Source of the DNA: Gammaproteobacteria bacterium
GTDB lineage: Bacteria > Pseudomonadota > Gammaproteobacteria > Pseudomonadales > Azotimanducaceae
Direction of reading: 5' to 3'
Length of the DNA: 7,919 nt
NCBI GenBank assembly: GCA_026706425.1
Contig: JAPOYW010000281.1
Span: 1-7,919, forward strand
Both the position numbers and the translations under genes were made by a program. The notes under the pieces were generated by a model. The model was not told the origin of the DNA. It searched no databases and saw only the letters and a list, made by a program, of their open reading frames with translations. Below, in pieces: positions 6,822-7,919 of this stretch; positions within the stretch are counted from its first letter, which is position 1; each line of letters starts with the position of its first letter.

Positions 6822-7323
6822 CGTTGGCCAAGTATTGCCGCATCTTCGCCTGGGTGTCCGCCAACGAGTCCGACAGGGACAGCAATTCGATCACGAAGTC
6901 CGGGCAGAGCGGTAGGAAGCGCTCCTGCTGTTCCGCGGTCAGCCCGTCGAGGCGTTCGTACCGGACCCACGCCGCATCCGGGGCAAACATCGAGGTGTCC
7001 GGTAGCACGAAACCGCCGGAGGATTCGGTCGCCAATCCCGTGGCGTCCTATTTGGCCCACTGGCTTAGCTGGGCGACGATAGCCGCTTTGCGGTGACCGC
7101 TCTTGAACCCGGCGGGCGGCCCGATGATCAGGTTTCCCTCGGCCGTTCGTTCGATTCGCAAGACGTCGTTGGCCAGACATATCTCGTAAAGCCAGGCGTC
7201 GGTGCTTTGGAAGGGCAGGCGGAGCAACAAGGGCAAGGATGCCAGTGCGTCGACGCGCAAGGAGTGGTCCCCATAGTCGTCGCGACGGTCGGGGGAGAGC
7301 AATGAATCGTGCGTCGTGTCCAT
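6805..7323 (-). pseudogene. Uma2/DUF820-family putative endonuclease, interrupted by TAG and 3' truncated
   Basis: The frame reads from ATG at 7323 to TGA at 6807-6805, with one in-frame TAG at 7050-7048: 91 codons, the stop, then 80 codons. Family features run straight across the stop in the same frame. They are LPFQSTDAWLYEICLANDVLRIERTAEGNLIIGPPAG (about residues 36-72), GGFVLPDTSMFAPDAAWVRYERLDGLT, and the nuclease-core region PLCPDFVIELLSLSDSLADTQAKMRQYLANG. Uma2 proteins have a PD-(D/E)XK-like fold and usually about 185-200 residues. They are abundant in cyanobacteria and some proteobacteria, and their cellular role is poorly defined. TAG replaces what is probably CAG (WAK-Q-DATG). Sequence ends at ANGLRLG, where homologues continue with a Trp-containing strand and a C-terminal strand, exactly where the insertion-sequence end begins. 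No Shine-Dalgarno precedes the ATG, so the true start may be internal. Confidence 0.75.
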
Positions 7324-7376
7324 GAGAACAGAGCCTACTCCGAGGAGCGGTAAGTCGTTTTCGTTGCCCGGCGCTA

Positions 7377-7395
7377 GAATTCGCGAAGCGAATTC
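7377..7395. repeat. Perfect palindromic hairpin 1 upstream of htpG
   Basis: GAATTCGC (7377-7384) and GCGAATTC (7388-7395) form a perfect 8-bp stem with a GAA loop. It lies in the divergent Uma2/htpG intergenic region, upstream of the sigma-32 promoter. No T-tract follows on either strand. It pairs with the second hairpin 3 bases away and may be part of a REP-like element. Confidence 0.7.
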
Positions 7396-7398
7396 GGG

Positions 7399-7418
7399 GC
7401 GACCGCAGAGGCGGTCGC
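7399..7418. repeat. Perfect palindromic hairpin 2 upstream of htpG
   Basis: GCGACCGC (7399-7406) and GCGGTCGC (7411-7418) form a perfect 8-bp, GC-rich stem with an AGAG loop. It ends 7 bases before the -35 element of the htpG promoter, so it should not be in the transcript that starts there. It could be a regulator site, a REP-like unit, or a barrier between the divergent units. Confidence 0.7.
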
Positions 7419-7425
7419 GTCCTCG

Positions 7426-7453
7426 CTTGAAAAACGGACCGCCAACCCCATAT
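7426..7453 (+). promoter_or_regulatory. Sigma-32 (RpoH) heat-shock promoter of htpG
   Basis: CTTGAAA at 7426-7432 matches the RpoH -35 consensus exactly. CCCCATAT at 7446-7453 matches the -10 consensus CCCCATNT exactly. The spacer is 13 bases, within the known range. Transcription should start near 7460, giving a leader of about 20 bases before the ATG at 7482. Confidence 0.88.
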
Positions 7454-7471
7454 CTCCGCCGGTGCCGGGAT

Positions 7472-7477
7472 AGGGGA
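7472..7477 (+). promoter_or_regulatory. Ribosome binding site of htpG
   Basis: AGGGGA lies 4 bases before the ATG at 7482. It is the only good site near the first htpG codons and fixes the start. Confidence 0.6.
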
Positions 7478-7481
7478 CGAC

Positions 7482-7919
7482 ATGACCGACCAAGCCACCG
7501 CCGAGACCCGCGGCTTCGAGACCGAAGCCCGCAAGCTTCTCCAGCTGATGATCAACTCCCTGTACTCCAACCGGGAAATCTTCCTGCGCGAGTTGATCTC
7601 CAATGCATCCGACGCCATCGACCGGCTGCGTTTCGAGAGCCTGAAGGACGAGTCACTGATCGCGGACGATCCGGAGTTCAGGATCGTCGTCGAGTTCGAC
7701 AAGGACGCCGGCACGGTTGCCGTCGTCGACAACGGAATCGGCATGGGCCGCGACGAGGCGGTCGCGAACCTTGGGACCATCGCCAAGTCCGGCACCGAGG
7801 AGTTCTTCGGCGCGTTGACCGGCGACGAGCGGAAGGACAGTGCGCTGATCGGCCAGTTCGGCGTGGGTTTCTACAGTTCGTTCATCGTGGCGCGTGAAGT
7901 CGAGGTGCTGACGCGACGG
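7482..7919 (+). CDS. htpG: HtpG, bacterial Hsp90 chaperone, N-terminal 146 residues (3' truncated by window)
   Basis: HtpG is the cytosolic ATP-dependent Hsp90 homologue that remodels client proteins, often with DnaK. The visible part is the N-terminal GHKL ATPase domain. It shows FETEARKLLQLMINSLYSNR near the start, then ELISNASDAIDRLRF (37-51) with the catalytic-site E37 and Mg/ATP-contact N41. DNGIGM (83-88) has the adenine-binding D83, GTIAKSGTEEF is at 98-108, and the lid region IGQFGVGFYSSF is at 123-134. Family proteins are about 620-640 residues, so most of the gene is beyond the window. It is transcribed away from the Uma2 pseudogene and preceded by a consensus RpoH promoter, as expected for a heat-shock gene. 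Confidence 0.98.
   Translation, partial: MTDQATAETRGFETEARKLLQLMINSLYSNREIFLRELISNASDAIDRLRFESLKDESLIADDPEFRIVVEFDKDAGTVAVVDNGIGMGRDEAVANLGTIAKSGTEEFFGALTGDERKDSALIGQFGVGFYSSFIVAREVEVLTRR

Noticed and set aside
6250..6915. + strand open frame (221 codons) antisense to the transposase and Uma2
   Set aside because: It is the mirror of the transposase frame and has no independent motif or ribosome binding site.
7377..7418. RNA thermometer (ROSE-like) in the htpG leader
   Set aside because: The hairpins are upstream of the predicted sigma-32 start, so they would not be in that transcript, and neither masks the ribosome binding site.

Overview
The window is GC-rich, densely coded bacterial DNA. 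It most likely comes from a gammaproteobacterium or a close proteobacterial relative. Two things support this: the gene order sucA-sucB-lpd-sucC-sucD with an operon-borne E3, as in Pseudomonas-type genomes, and a textbook RpoH (sigma-32) promoter in front of htpG. Genus cannot be decided from this stretch.

Positions 1-5604 (+ strand) are one continuous TCA-cycle operon: the 3' part of sucA (2-oxoglutarate dehydrogenase E1), then sucB (E2), lpd (E3), sucC and sucD (succinyl-CoA synthetase beta and alpha). The genes are tightly packed: 11-bp overlap, 2-bp gap, 16-bp gap, 4-bp overlap. Together they convert 2-oxoglutarate to succinyl-CoA and then to succinate, with NADH and a nucleoside triphosphate as products. 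All catalytic landmarks I could check are present. The lpd-sucC junction looks like a termination-reinitiation relay through a 7-codon TTG mini-ORF.

Positions 5605-7323 are a small graveyard on the - strand. A truncated, frameshifted DDE (rve-type) transposase remnant (about 5700-6800) abuts a Uma2/DUF820-family gene. That gene carries one in-frame TAG and loses its C-terminus exactly at the insertion-sequence end. The transposase has one single-base frameshift, a 20-bp insertion inside its second catalytic Asp motif, no good start codon and no C-terminus. The element end next to Uma2 keeps two 21-bp imperfect direct repeats. The opposite end is not recognisable.

Positions 7324-7481 are the divergent intergenic region. 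It holds two adjacent perfect 8-bp palindromic hairpins, followed by the sigma-32 promoter. The 5' third or less of htpG (Hsp90 chaperone) starts at 7482 and runs off the window.

I do not see a new defence or metabolic system here. The worthwhile observations are the heat-shock promoter, the tandem palindromes, the nested decay of Uma2 and the insertion sequence, and the lpd-sucC junction.
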